A stretch of DNA of 64,000 nucleotides from Aplectana chamaeleonis. Lineage: Eukaryota > Nematoda > Chromadorea > Rhabditida > Cosmocercidae. Position 1 is the stretch's first letter. Each line of letters starts with the position of its first letter. The DNA lies in the NCBI GenBank assembly GCA_029168955.1, contig JAPDOI010000380.1, positions 521,001 through 585,000 on the forward strand, in the 5' to 3' direction. The notes under the pieces are model-generated. The model saw only the letters and a list, made by a program, of their open reading frames with translations. It was not told the origin of the DNA and searched no databases. Shown one piece after another: positions 34,346 through 45,423 of this stretch. The position numbers and the translations under genes were made by a program.

Positions 34346-35356
34346 GAGTAGCGGGATGAGGGGCGAAAGCTCAGCAGTCATAACTCCCTACAGGTCTGTG
34401 AACCACACTAGCCCCGAATAGGGAAAGTGCGGATAACCGCATAACTGAGTGCCGAAAGGCGCTCAGGGTAAGAGATGTGGAATAACGTCAAGTTACCCGA
34501 AAGATGGTAATAATGAGAACATCACTTCTTCACTGTTTCCATGAGTAGTAAAAGAAAGTAATGGGATGTGGAGCAAAAGCTCAGCAGCCGTAACTCCGTA
34601 CAGGTCTGTGAATCACACGAGCCCCGAGAAGGGAAAGTGCGGATAACCGCATGAGTGAACGTCGAAAAAAATTTAGGATCAGAGTTCTGAAATAACATCG
34701 AGTTACCCGAAAGATGGTCCTAACAGAAAAAGCATTCGCTGTTTCCGTGAATAAGAAAAGGGAGTGATAGGATGTGGAGCGAAAGCTCACCAGCCATAAC
34801 TCCGTAAAGGTCCGTAAATCACACGAGCCCCTAAAAGGGAATGCGGATTACCGCATAACTGAGTGCCAGAAGGTAATCAGGATCAGAGCTCTCGAATAAC
34901 GTCGAGTTACTCGAAAGATGGAATCAGTAGAAATGCGCTATTTTTACGAATAAGGAAATGGAATAATGGAACACTGAGCGGAAGCCCAGTGGCCACAATC
35001 TCAAAATATTTAGTTTTCGCAAGGTGAGAAAAAGGGGACAGGGGCTGTCTACACACCGGGAGGAGTTGTCCCGTTTTCCGGTTCGAAACGTCACGCCACT
35101 CAACGCAAGAAAACTGGTCCCGAGTGGAATTAGAGACACAAAAGGCGGATTAACTCCTCCCTCGGTGTGTAGAGAGCCCCTGTCCCGAGAAAAAAGGGTA
35201 ATGGGATGTGGGGCGAAAGCTAAGCAGCCGAACTCCGTACAGGTCTGTGAATCACACGAACCCTGTAAAGGAAAAATGCGGATAACCGCATAACTGAGTG
35301 CCGAATGGCGCACAGGATAAGAGCTGTGGAATAACGTTAAGTTACCCGAAAGGTGT
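34346..35356 (+). repeat. hairpin-rich tandem units U3-U6
   Basis: ACCCGAAAGATGG-like unit ends lie at 34495, 34705, 34909 and 35344. Units contain GAGCGAAAGCTC, TGCGGATAACCGCA and GAGTGCCGAAAGGCGCTC, all perfect or near-perfect hairpins. U6 is enlarged by the hairpin element at 35031-35190. Confidence 0.72.
35031..35190. mobile_element. hairpin MITE inserted in unit U6
   Basis: Arms AAAGGGGACAGGGGCTGTCT...GGGAGGAGTT and the inverse pair over about 40 bp. The neighbouring units lack this piece. Confidence 0.75.
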
Positions 35357-35840
35357 GAAGTGTGGAAGCCCTGATTCAAACGCTTTCACAGAACAGCTTG
35401 GCTGCTCGATAAATAGAACGTTGCTGGTTTGAGCAAGGTCGACCCGGATTGAGAGTTTAGGGGAGTGGATCTCCCCTAATATAATAGTTCTTCATTATAG
35501 TGTAATATAATATAATAGTATAAGCTTGTACTTAAAGGTGGGGAACTGACACACCGATATAGACCTTCGGGTCTACAAGCATGTTCATGCAAAGCTCAGT
35601 AAGCTCTGGTACATCCCTAGTGACCTGTTGATTTCGATTATCACCATCAGCGGAGTGGTGGGCTTTGGTGGAATATAACTAGTGATAAGGAGGTTTCGAC
35701 GAAAAAGCCACCGCTCCGCGCTATGATAACCGAAAACATCAGTTCACTTGGAATGAAACATAGTCTAGATTTATTTAAGATCTCGGGTCGAATCTGTTTG
35801 TAACTGCGCATCCAGAGACTGGAACGCTAACGTCGGACAG
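35357..35840 (+). repeat. array tail 2, interrupted
   Basis: It parallels tail 1: ACAGAACAGCTTGGCTGCTC, GGATCTCCCCT, ACACACCGATATAG, then AAGATCTCGGGTCGAATCTG from about 35775. An extra 165 bp (35605-35770) separates the two halves. After about 35840 similarity fades. Confidence 0.6.
35605..35770 (+). mobile_element. 165-bp foldback element, copy 1
   Basis: It interrupts tail 2 relative to tail 1 and recurs at 59243-59405. CTGTTGATTTCGATTATCA near the left can pair with TGATAACCGAAAACATCAG near the right, and GCGGAGTGGTGGG with CCACCGCTCCGC inside; the centre TATAACTAGTGATAAGGAGG is conserved. Copy 2 has CTCTGG...CCAGAG ends. A small mobile element or an RNA-derived one. Confidence 0.6.
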
Positions 35841-36449
35841 GGGACGGAATTCTCACTGCGTAAAATAACCAAGTGATGGAACTCGAACGTGTTCAAAGCG
35901 ATATTGGGCAAATATTCTTTACAAAGGATAAAAGCTCCTTCAACGAAACTCGGAACATATTTCTGTCTCTCCCTTTTCCAGGGTTCGAGTAACATTTCCG
36001 CCCAAATTTTGTATGAAAGGGTTAGCTAAGGTGCTGAACGAGAAATAGACTATTGTTCAGCCCCACCAAATAGCCATAAAGTTTAGGCCAAAACTTTTTC
36101 GAGCATTGGAGTCCGAAAAGTGGAACAGTGCCAATAATTCAATCAAAAAAGCACGTTTAGAGACATATTTTAGGAAATTTTATCTCTGGGTTACTGAGTC
36201 CATGAAGGGGAGGTTCACTGTGGTCAAAAGGAATACGAAGTTTCAGACAAATTACAAAGAAGAACTTTTCACTCTACGAAAATGAATGACACGTCATTTA
36301 CATGCCCAAACACGTTATTTTACCCAGTTAGAATCTCGTTCCCTGTCCGACATTAGCGTTCGAGCCATTCGGAGAATCCCCAATTTGGGGAACGGCCAAT
36401 TGAGCTGTGATCGTGAAGGGTTTTATCACCATTTTCCATCGCTCTGTGC
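35841..36449. other. non-coding, nothing recognised
   Basis: No gene or clear repeat is seen. Confidence 0.45.
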
Positions 36450-36625
36450 ACTGCTAGTTGGGTTCCGCACACTTTCCCCGGTGCTCTGTGCACCATAACA
36501 TAAGTCCCACTCACTATTCCCGGCGCTCTGTGCGCTGCCAGTTGGGTCTTGCACACTTTCCCCGGCGCTCTGCGCGCCCCAACCTGGGTCCCTCCTACTA
36601 TTCTCGGTGCATTGTGCGCTTTACC
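36450..36625 (-). repeat. short copy of the GCGCCGGGGA minisatellite
   Basis: Units of about 42-60 bp with CACACTTTCCCCGGCGCTC and CCCAACCTGGGTCC. The reverse complement matches the larger array at 52083-52640. Confidence 0.7.
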
Positions 36626-36639
36626 CGAAGGTGTGCGCT

Positions 36640-36880
36640 CTCTTTACCCGACTCTCTGCGCACACACAGACAGACACACACTATAAAATTCACAATTTTC
36701 AATATTTATTACCCACAATGTGGATTCTTTCGAAACTTGGGCAATGTGGAGAACCATCACTTCTCTATCTTTTGGTGAAGTGCCGAGTTTCAAGCTCCGT
36801 TCGTAAGCGAGATTCTAGAGTGAGGGGTGTGCGCAGAAGCAATCCTTTACCAAATCAGGTGCGCACCACAGTAGCGTAAT
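36640..36880 (+). repeat. dispersed repeat ending GGTGCGCACCACA
   Basis: The inverted relative lies at about 49885-50120, sharing ACACACA runs, AATTTTCAATAT, GAGGGGTGTGCG and GGTGCGCAC. No coding capacity. Confidence 0.6.
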
Positions 36881-37669
36881 ATGGGTTCACCTGTTCCTCT
36901 GCCGCGCGTTATCATCCCTTACGCTTTCCCTCGGCGTGTTGGGGTACTCTTCCGGAATAGACGACCCACTAGAGAAATTTCATGAGAAACGTTCATCCCA
37001 ATAGAGCCGTCGAATGATCTAGTCTTTTTCAAACACACTGAGCTGTTTGATGTGACCAATGAGCGGTCGATCAATCCCAAACTACTGCTATTCCGTTTGT
37101 AATCGCTCCAGCCGCGAAGCGGCTGGAGAGGTTTGGTTTTGCCTAGGCCTTGTGATCACTTAGAATTTTATAAAATAGTTTATAGCATCTTTGAAACAAA
37201 ATTTCTGAAGATATTCTTCTGGATATAAGCGAAGGGGTCCAGAATCATAGTTGGGTCGTCTATTCCGCTCTGACGAAAATTTCGGATCTTTCGAGGGGGA
37301 AACGGGCATACTCCGCCGGCACACCACCCCGGCAGCTCCGAACAAACCAGCGGGGGAGTCCCGATTGAAAGGGAGTCCAGCCGCGATGCTATCTCGGGTG
37401 TCCCCCTTTCCCCATTAGCGGCATGGGCTCTGTTCAGCTCAGAACTTTTTAAATTACTAAATTCTCAGCAATAACCAGCGAAATCAACTTTAATTCAACT
37501 AATTTAGCTTGAAACCACTTGATTTCAACTAAGGATTGAATTATGTTGGAGACCATCAACTATGAATTGACTTCAAAACAACTGTAGCCCTACTTTGCGC
37601 TCAATCACTGGGGGAGACAAGTTGAAACTCATTTTCTCCAGCTGATTAGGGATGCCATACGGTGGGAAC
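36881..37669. other. non-coding, nothing recognised
   Basis: A short hairpin CCAGCCGCGAAGCGGCTGG lies near 37110. No gene is seen. Confidence 0.45.
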
Positions 37670-37930
37670 AAGCTTCGATTTCTGAAAGTTGGGCTCCGCA
37701 GAAGAGGTTAAGGATTAGGCTTTGCTCTAAAATGTCGTGAAATTGTTCCATTAGATTTGGCTATCAAACTGATTTCCTTAATGTAGTGAAATTGTTGAAT
37801 CGATTTGGCTGTTGTTGGTATATGCAGATAATATACTCATTAAATGTAGTGAAATTGTTGCAAACGGATTTGGCAGGAGCTCTATCAATTATCACAGTCA
37901 GATCACTCACTCACTCACTCACTCATCCCG

Positions 37931-40390
37931 TTAGCTGGCGGCTGGCGGAGCAGGATGACCTCTCAACCAGTACACTGCTGTAGGTGCCATAGGAGCTCTT
38001 GTGGCCTGAACGATACGCTTCCATTCAGTACGGTTCGCAGCAATTAATCTAGCATTAAGGACACTGCACCGTTGGGACTTCAGATCCGCCTCGACTTGCT
38101 TCAACCACGTCTTTTTCGGGGCTGCTCTTTCAACCTTCCACAGTGCAGGGCGCTCTCTCCATAACAATCTGCGCGGAAGTCGGTTTGTTTCCATTCTGCA
38201 TACGTGTCCGAACCATCGTAGCCTTCTCGTTCGAATTTGTTCTTCGATCGTGGGCTGATGGTCGCAAGTATCTCGGATATCTTCGTTCCGCATTCGATCT
38301 CTTAAAGTTATCCCGAGGATTTGCCGCAAACACCGCGTTTGGAAGACCTCCAGCCTGCTGTAATCCGACTTCAGCAACGTCCACGACTCTGACCCGTACA
38401 GTAGGATTGGCACTATGAGCGCGCGAAACATCCGGATCTTTGTCTTGATTGACACATTACGCTTCTTCCATAAACACCAGCCCAGCGAAGCGAAAGCAGC
38501 CGACGCCTGCCCGATCCTGCACAGTATCTCCGATGTAGCCACTACCTTTCGCTCTTGCACCACCGATCCGAGGTACTTGAACTCCTTGACTTGCTGAAGC
38601 TCAGCTCCCTCGAAGAACACAGAAGCACGTGAACCGTCCGACGTCATGACTTTAGTCTTCTCCTTATTAATCCGCAGCCCATACGATTCCGCGATTTGTG
38701 CCATATCCTTCAACAAAAGCGTGGCTTCCATGTCAGTATCGGTGAACACTGCACTGTCGTCCGCAAACATCAAATCCGTGACAAAATCGTTATCGCCAAA
38801 TTGGACTCCTCTTCTATTTTCAAAGGTCTTTCTCATAATAGCATCGACCACGGTATTAAAGAGGAGCGGTGAAATCACATCTCCCTGCCGGACGCCTGCA
38901 TCGACTCTGAATTCTTCGGATAGCTTGTTTCCGACGCGGACACAGCTAGTCGAGCATCTATAAATTTCCTGCAGAAGCTTCACCATTTTTCCTGGCATGT
39001 GTTCGCATTCCATCGATTTCCATAAGGCGGGCCAGTGCACGCAATCGAATGCCGACTCGAAGTCTATGGAGGTGATAACGACGCGCTTTCCACAGCGAAT
39101 CCTTTCCTCCATAACTTGACGAAGTGTGAAAATTTGATCGCTGCATCCTCGACCCGGACGAAAACCTGCTTGTTCTTCGCGACAGGTACTCTCCCGATGG
39201 CGTTGAAGTCTGGACTGGATAGTTCTCGTGAAGACTTTACCAACAATCGACAACAGGCTGATCCCGCGATAGTTTTTACAGTCTCTGGCATCGCCCTTCT
39301 TATGGATAGGCACGACAATAGCCTTTTTCCAGGTAGACGGCACGCTCTCTGTCCGCCATATGCGCGTGATTAACTGATGCAACTGACGCAGTAGAACATC
39401 TCCTCCTGCCTTGATGACCTCAGCAGTGACATTGTCAACACCGGACGCCTTTCCATTCTTTAGCGACTTGATTGCCGCCTTCACTTCTTCCGCAGTGGGT
39501 TCCGAGTCAAGCGCTGTCTCCTCTGGTACCTCGACTAGTATCGGTTGGGCCAGTGGACCTTGTGGCGCATCGTGAGTATAGAGTTCACTGAAGAACTGCC
39601 TCCATCGCAACAGACGCTCATCTGCTGATCGCACAAAAGACCCATCCGTATTCCTGATGGAATCGCTCATGGGTTTGGTCTTCTTTCTGAGACGGTTGAG
39701 TGTGTTGTACAATGTGCGATAGTCGTTCCTTCCAACTGCCTCCTCCACTTCGTCTGCTACCTTATTCCAGTACGACTCCCGCTCTTCCTTCAACTTTCGA
39801 CGAAGCTCCTGACACAATTGCCGATACCGTCCGAAGTCCGTTAATTTCACTCGCTTCCGTTCGTCCACGAGACGGAGAGAATCGTCCGATATCCAAGGCT
39901 GCGTTCGCCGGCGAATAACAGGGCAGAGAGGCTCTGCGCATTCAAGAACGACTTCAACTGTCTGCTTCTCGTGCTCGTCCACAGACAAGGCGTCTTCCAG
40001 AACCGCGAACCGATTCGACAGCGCGAGTTGAAATGTTTCTTTTGTTCCTGGCGCCATCAAGTGTGACCAGTCAAGTTTCTTTCTAGGGGGCTCCTCACGC
40101 CTAGGTCGTCGTAAGCGAAGCTGCATTACAGCACGCAAGAGATAATGGTCGGATCCACAATCAGGCCCTCTCATGGCTCGAACATCTTTCAGCGATGATC
40201 TAAAACGTGAGTTTATCAGCACGTAGTCCAAGGTGGCCACATCTCGTCCAGTTGGATTCCTCCATGTTAACTGATGCTTCTTGGGGTGCCGGAATTGACT
40301 GTTACCGATGGCAAGCTCGTTGAACGCAGCGAACGAAAGTAGGCGTAGTCCATTATCGTTTATTTCGCCTACGCTGAACCTGCCCAACAC
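37931..40390 (-). CDS. RTE reverse transcriptase with endonuclease C-terminus (819 residues open)
   Basis: The frame begins after the GDFNA motif and contains LDYVLIN and GSDHYLL (end of the endonuclease), then reverse transcriptase blocks GKASGVDNVTAEVIKAGG, IVPIHKKGD, YRGISLLS, FRPGRGCSDQIFTLRQ, SIDFESAFDCVHW, AGVRQGDVISPLLFN and catalytic FADDSAVF near residue 550, then INKEKTKVM. The C-terminus has RWFGHVCRMETNRLPRRLLW, the RTE tail block. Its length matches a whole RTE polymerase. It copies element RNA at a nicked target. The only visible defect is the frame change before it, so the listed start is not the native one. Confidence 0.93.
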   Translation of the reverse strand: MLGRFSVGEINDNGLRLLSFAAFNELAIGNSQFRHPKKHQLTWRNPTGRDVATLDYVLINSRFRSSLKDVRAMRGPDCGSDHYLLRAVMQLRLRRPRREEPPRKKLDWSHLMAPGTKETFQLALSNRFAVLEDALSVDEHEKQTVEVVLECAEPLCPVIRRRTQPWISDDSLRLVDERKRVKLTDFGRYRQLCQELRRKLKEERESYWNKVADEVEEAVGRNDYRTLYNTLNRLRKKTKPMSDSIRNTDGSFVRSADERLLRWRQFFSELYTHDAPQGPLAQPILVEVPEETALDSEPTAEEVKAAIKSLKNGKASGVDNVTAEVIKAGGDVLLRQLHQLITRIWRTESVPSTWKKAIVVPIHKKGDARDCKNYRGISLLSIVGKVFTRTIQSRLQRHRESTCREEQAGFRPGRGCSDQIFTLRQVMEERIRCGKRVVITSIDFESAFDCVHWPALWKSMECEHMPGKMVKLLQEIYRCSTSCVRVGNKLSEEFRVDAGVRQGDVISPLLFNTVVDAIMRKTFENRRGVQFGDNDFVTDLMFADDSAVFTDTDMEATLLLKDMAQIAESYGLRINKEKTKVMTSDGSRASVFFEGAELQQVKEFKYLGSVVQERKVVATSEILCRIGQASAAFASLGWCLWKKRNVSIKTKIRMFRALIVPILLYGSESWTLLKSDYSRLEVFQTRCLRQILGITLRDRMRNEDIRDTCDHQPTIEEQIRTRRLRWFGHVCRMETNRLPRRLLWRERPALWKVERAAPKKTWLKQVEADLKSQRCSVLNARLIAANRTEWKRIVQATRAPMAPTAVYWLRGHPAPPAAS

Positions 40391-40440
40391 TCCTTCCCAG
40401 CCTGTTCTGTCACTACCGACTCTTGCGTTGAAGTCACCCG

Positions 40441-41013
40441 CTACAATGGTGACATCGGTTTTCGGATAGTATTCAGCACGTCCTGGAGTTGGGTGTAGAA
40501 CTCGTCCTTGTCAACGTCAGAACTTGGCTCCGTTGGTGCATAGATGGACACGACATGGGTCTTGATTGTTCCGCTCAAAACAAGAACAGCGATCCTGCCA
40601 GAAATCGGCTCGAATGAAACAACGCTTCCAGCTGCGCGACTGCCTAGCATAAATCCAACACCATTGCGATGTCCGTCCTCAACGGAATAGTACAGCACCA
40701 TCTTTTCGCTACTCTCCGGCACCTGAATGGGCACCGTTCCACATCCGCTCATCCTCAGCTCGGAAAGTGCAGCAATCGATATGTTGGACCTTGACAACTC
40801 TCTTGCTATTATCTCTTTCTGACCGACGCAGTGTCCCGTTCGCACATTCCATGCTCCAATCCTCAGCTCCTTCTTAGGTGTCACCAGTCGTCCTCCATTT
40901 TGGCCAGTAGTATTCTTCTCACCAACACCCTGGATCCCTAGTGTTGGCGCATCGGCTGCCCCGGATGCGGTAGCTTCTTCGTTGTTTCCTAAGAGACTTT
41001 CCATGGTTACCAC
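40441..41013 (-). CDS. RTE endonuclease, N-terminal part
   Basis: The frame starts at 41013 (MVTMESLLGNNEEATASG). After about 45 low-complexity residues come GAWNVRTG (about 53), LSELRMSG (about 82) and SIYAPTEPSSDVDK (about 161), motifs of APE-type endonucleases. It ends in a stop soon after LQDVLNTI; the expected GDFNARVG is encoded immediately downstream in another frame (about 40415-40440). A one-base deletion around 40460 explains this. Confidence 0.85.
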   Translation of the reverse strand: MVTMESLLGNNEEATASGAADAPTLGIQGVGEKNTTGQNGGRLVTPKKELRIGAWNVRTGHCVGQKEIIARELSRSNISIAALSELRMSGCGTVPIQVPESSEKMVLYYSVEDGHRNGVGFMLGSRAAGSVVSFEPISGRIAVLVLSGTIKTHVVSIYAPTEPSSDVDKDEFYTQLQDVLNTIRKPMSPL

Positions 41014-41690
41014 CTAAGTTTTCCAGCCCGTCGGTAGTACGGGGGGCCAACCCTCCTCCTTTCTCATCCGGGCTTGGGACCGGCAATGGCGGAGTTCACA
41101 GTCAGATCACGCGTCAGAAGGTCCTATGGCGAGCGAATGAAGACAAAAAGAAAAAAATAATCCTCAGCCAACAATGCTTAACGAAACGTGGCCTTCTGGG
41201 CTAGAAATAATGTTTTCGAATGTTATTCTGCATTTTCAGTGTAGCTCCCACTAAGGTACCAGATCTTTCCTCACCGATTAGATAAAAATCATGAAAACGA
41301 AATCTAATGCAGTTTAATCGCTACTGACGCTATGTCTTCGTGCCCTCAACGCTTTCACGGTTCACATTGTATGAAAAAATTTGTTGCTAGACTCATTCTT
41401 GTTCTCATTTGATTCGAAATGCGCTCCAAGAAAAACCCCTTCTGACGCGTGATTTGACTGTGATAATTCATAGAGCTACTGCCAAATCCGTTTGCAACAA
41501 TTTCACTACATTTAATGATTATGTTGTCTGCATACACCTACAACAGCCGAATTGATTCAACAATTTCACTACATTTAGGAAATCAGTTTGATAGTCAAAT
41601 CTAATGGAACAATTTCACGACATTTTAGAGCAATGCCAAATCCTCAACCTTTTCTGTGGAGACCAACTTTCAGAAATTTCACAACTTTTT

Positions 41691-42042
41691 CCAAGGGTTT
41701 CCCTTCTACAATATCGTCAAGCTCTAAAAGTCAAGTTGTTTATTTTTCAAGAAGATAGTGGTAGAAATGAAGAAACAACCGCTCCGCTGCTAAGATTGCA
41801 AGATAATAGTTGTAACGCGGCTTCCCTACAAATAAAATACAAGGCATATACTTTTCGAATTTGAAAGTCGAAAAAATGAAGAAATGAGTTTTTAAATTAC
41901 CCAATTGTACAGGGTCTAGGCACTATCCTTGACGGGGGGGGGGACCCACCATTCAAGACAGAAATGAAATGAACCGCCAATTGGTAAGGTTACCAGTCGA
42001 AGTACAAGTACATGACGTGTCGAAGTCGAAGTACATGACGTG
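41691..42042. other. non-coding, nothing recognised
   Basis: A G10 run lies at 41935-41944. No gene. Confidence 0.45.
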
Positions 42043-42650
42043 CTGCTCATCCTTACAGGGGTCTTGCACACGTTCTAATATGTCCTGCACACTTTTACTA
42101 AGGTCCTGCACACGTTCCATGATGTCCTGCACACTTTTACTCAGGTCCTACACACATTCCATGACGTCTTGCACACCCCTTCTGGGGTCCTGCACAGGTC
42201 CCATGATGTCCTGCACTCTCCTACTGAGGTCCTGCACACATCCCACGACGTCCTGCACACCCCTACTGTGGTCCTGCAGAGGTTTCATGATGTCCTGCAC
42301 ACTCCTACTAAGGTCCTGCACACATTCCATGATGTCCTGCACACTCCTACTGAGGTCCTGCACACATTCTACGACGTCCTGCACACTCCTAGTGGGGTCC
42401 TACACACGTTCCATGATGACTGCTACTAATGTCCTGCACACGTTCCATGATGTCCTGCAGACTCCTACTAAGGTCCTGCACACGTTCCATGATGTCCTGC
42501 ACACTCCCACTGAGGTCCTGCACACATTCTGCGACGTCCTGCACACCCCTACTAGGGTCGTGCACACGTTCCATGATGTCCTGCACACTCCCACTGAGGT
42601 CCTGCATACATTCCATCATGTCCTGCATACTCCTATTGCGGTCTCGCATA
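42043..42650 (+). repeat. 42-bp minisatellite, about 14 units
   Basis: The unit is two similar 21-bp halves, CCTGCACACATTCCATGATGT and a half beginning CCTGCACACTCC. As 42 is a multiple of three, several frames on both strands stay open across the array (the longest spans 41969-42766); these are not taken as genes. Confidence 0.92.
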
Positions 42651-43389
42651 GTCAGCCGACACTTCAGCACACCCTGCGACGCCTTCTTATCGATGGTGCG
42701 CATGGAACGAATACGCGCCGCGCTCAAGAACATCCTTCCCGCACAGCGTCCTCTTCCGAGCCTTAAAATACACCACCCTAGAGAGCAAGGTGTTTATGTG
42801 GAGTCTAAGAAAACAATAACTGATAACAAAAAAAAACCATCATTTTCATAAACTAATCTTGAGAGACCGGTTTACAAGTTTGAACCGCCCTTTAGGGGCC
42901 CAGAAGTCATTATTGTGAGTTTTGCCAATTATTTTCGGCATTACCGTGGCCGATTACCTGTAGTCACAAATTTTCGAGCGACTCGGTCCACGCCTTCCAA
43001 AAAAAAAATGGAATTCGACGGACGGAGGTGGAGGCGGAGGCCGTGGCGGAGGCGCAGGCGGAGGCGGTGGTGGAGAAGGTTTTTGCGTACTTTGAGAAGT
43101 CATAACTTTAGAAAGCGGGGACCAGTTAGAATGAAACGTTGCACACATATGTAATTTCTTGCAGCGCATCGAATGGTGCACAGCTCATACCTCTGGTGAC
43201 GGTATGAATAGGTGATCTCATTGTAGGGCATCCGCGCGGGAAGAGATCAAAGCCAAATCCTGGTGCGCGCTCCGCGCGCACCACAATCCAGTTAAATTCA
43301 GCGATACGGTATCAACAACTAGATATCAGCATAAGACTCGAGAATCGGGTAAACATCTTCAAACGTCTCAGTTGCTTTATGAATTGATA
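42651..43389. other. non-coding with GGAGGC repeat
   Basis: 43014-43080 is an irregular GGAGGC/GGTGGA repeat, giving Arg-rich or Pro-rich frames that are not credible genes. 43258-43281 is a perfect hairpin TGGTGCGCGCTCCGCGCGCACCA-like sequence. Confidence 0.55.
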
Positions 43390-44240
43390 GTGATCAGGTC
43401 GTAGTGTGCTTATCACGTGCACGGCTGGTATAGAAGGTGCCTCATCTCAGGCAGAAAATGGTCACTCAACCGGTCACTTTTTGGGTGCATTTCAGTGCAA
43501 ATCATAGTGACCGGTTGTGTCCCCGACAAGTTTTGGGGGCGGAGCTCGGTTTTCACCACCCGGTCAGCCTAATCAAGATTCGAAACACAGTTCCTTATGA
43601 CCCGGGCAACCACTAGCCATGGCACATTGAATCCTCAATCAAACCCGCGCCGTATACGGCGCACAATCTTGCATAGAGTGACCGCGCCGCCGGCTGGAGT
43701 GATCGAGTGGACTTGCAAACGCTCAAGTCCTTGGATCATGAAAGCGAAGGGTTCCCCTGTCGATCGATAGGGCATGGAAGGAACATACGCTTGATCTCTA
43801 CCCATAGCTCAATTTTTGTGAGAGGGCCCACACTCTTTCCGGGTGATGGGCCCGAATTAGCCTCTAGGTAATCGATAGAGTGCATCCAAGTCGAGGAGGG
43901 GGCAGAGCCGGGCGCGTTGACACGTAATCACTTGTCTGAGCACCCTCGCACCTCGGCGTCACTGGCCCCCGCTTATATGCTATTGGTGAGTGACTATGAG
44001 GTTGCCCAGTTGGGTTCCCATTTCTGCCTGAGATCTTGCTCGAGTCCTCAGTAGGCATTCTCATGCCGGCCCTGGAGGGTGACTTCGAGTCACTCTTCGG
44101 AGGCTAGCATATTTTTGACCGCTGGGGGGATGGTGGGCATCCCCACGGCTGGGGGGGGGGTTTCGGCCGCGGTCCGCGGTGAGGGTGGTTCCTCACCGCT
44201 GACCGCGGCGAAGATCGCGGCCAGCTGGCAGAGGTCCGCA
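43390..44240 (+). repeat. dispersed repeat with small stem-loops, copy 1
   Basis: The left part (to about 43455) and right part (44030-44240) match 51350-51600 in the same order, for example TCTCATGCCGGCCCTG, GGTGACTTCGAGTCACTC, CGGAGGCTAGCAT and CCGCGGTCCGC. About 590 bp in the middle are absent from the other copy. G/C runs of 7-10 bases are frequent. Confidence 0.6.
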
Positions 44241-45224
44241 GGCCACCATCCCCACTACCTTAGTAGCTTGTTATACAGTTGTTCTTACAGTATGGCAATA
44301 GTTGTTGGCAGATTGGTGAGCCACAAGTTGTTTTTAACATACAAACAACCATACCGTGGTTAGTTTCGGCGACAAGCAGAAAGTTGTTTCTAAAGTTGAA
44401 ATCAAGTAAATGAAAATGTTCTGAGAGCCTCGACACTATCGGGGTGACCCCTTTTTTCATACCCACGGGGGGGGGGTGGTTCCACCGCCACGTTCCACGG
44501 TGGGTTTCACCACACTGTTGACCGTGGGGATATGAACCCACAGTTGGGAACCAGCTCCCCCCCCTCCCGCCGTGGGGAGATCCCCTCCCCCCGGCCCCCA
44601 AAATCATCCTCCGTCATCTGATGGATCTTCTGGTGACTCGAGGCCACCTTCCAAGTCCGGCTCCCAAAAGCCGACCGAGGCACACTAAGAGGTGAGAAGC
44701 CTTCTATACCAGCAACATTGTTGAAACCTTTGTCCAAACATGTTGATGATCTTGATATCGCCAGCACCCTCGGGAGCTCCTATTCTACTCCCCCGGTTGT
44801 TCCGATGTAAACCCCGCTCCAAAAATCTCGCGGGGGACCTCGCGCGCAAAAGGTCTCGGACCTCCCTCGCCCAAAAACAGCGGGGGAGATCCGAAATTTC
44901 CGTCTGAGCGAAAAAGCACTCGTGTTGTTGACGAATACGACCCTAGGAGTAGGCATGCGCCCCCTTCCCCCTCGACGTGTAGAGCTGCGGCTCCCCTTGA
45001 TGAAGTTCACTGGGAGCGCATTACTCTTGGAACGTTGTTTTCGAAAAAGAACTAGTTGTGCACCAACCTCGCAGTGTTGCACATCCGTGTTAAAATGGAT
45101 TCTGGCAGTGTGTGTAACTTATCATTCGTTCACTATCATTAATGACTCCGAAGGAACACAAACACTCGAAAACGGTAATAAAACGTCTTGTGGCCATTGT
45201 CAGAGTTGGCGCTATTTGCATCTG
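44241..45224. other. non-coding, G/C-run rich
   Basis: C7-G9 runs near 44467 and 44560-44595. No gene is recognised. Confidence 0.45.
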
Positions 45225-45423
45225 TAACCCACCGACACCCCCCAACACCTACCCTGTCGATACGTATGATTAAAATGATGGGGTGAGGTTGAGAAAATCA
45301 CCCGATGTATCCGACTAAAGCCCACCGGAAGTGATTACGATGATTACGAGGCTAACAGGATTGCACCTGTTCAGAGAAATAGTGAAGGAGAGTAAATAAA
45401 AAGAAACGGAGGTAATGTGCTTC

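Larger units (their letters stand above)
37907..41096 (-). mobile_element. RTE-clade retrotransposon, nearly intact
   Basis: Both sides carry the identical 14-bp duplication CACAGTCAGATCAC (37893-37906 and 41097-41110). The 3' end on the minus strand is a GTGA-type short repeat, typical of RTE elements. Endonuclease and reverse transcriptase lie in two frames separated by one frame change. The exact duplication and long open frames suggest a recent insertion. Confidence 0.92.
37670..41690. repeat. long inverted repeat split by an RTE insertion
   Basis: Left arm 37670-37906 and right arm about 41430-41690 are inverted copies (shared words ATGTCGTGAAATTGTTCCAT and AATGTAGTGAAATTGTTG). The left arm continues at 41111 with GCGTCAGAAGG after the RTE element, as in the right arm. 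It is an older foldback element. Confidence 0.78.

Noticed and set aside
33436..35600. mitochondrial, bacterial or symbiont rRNA operon
   Set aside because: Matches are to eukaryotic 18S 5'-end words and one 28S word; no bacterial or mitochondrial rRNA core block is present.
42043..42650. CRISPR-like regular repeats
   Set aside because: Units are contiguous diverged copies with no unique spacers, and the genome is eukaryotic.
41969..42766. 265-codon frame with Ser-Cys-Thr-rich repeats
   Set aside because: It lies over a 42-bp minisatellite; because the period is a multiple of three, several frames on both strands are open.
42915..43181. Arg-rich and Pro-rich overlapping frames
   Set aside because: Caused by the GGAGGC repeat.
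43864..44767. several 80-115-codon frames in G/C-rich DNA
   Set aside because: No domain, overlapping on both strands and interrupted by homopolymer runs; they sit in a dispersed repeat.
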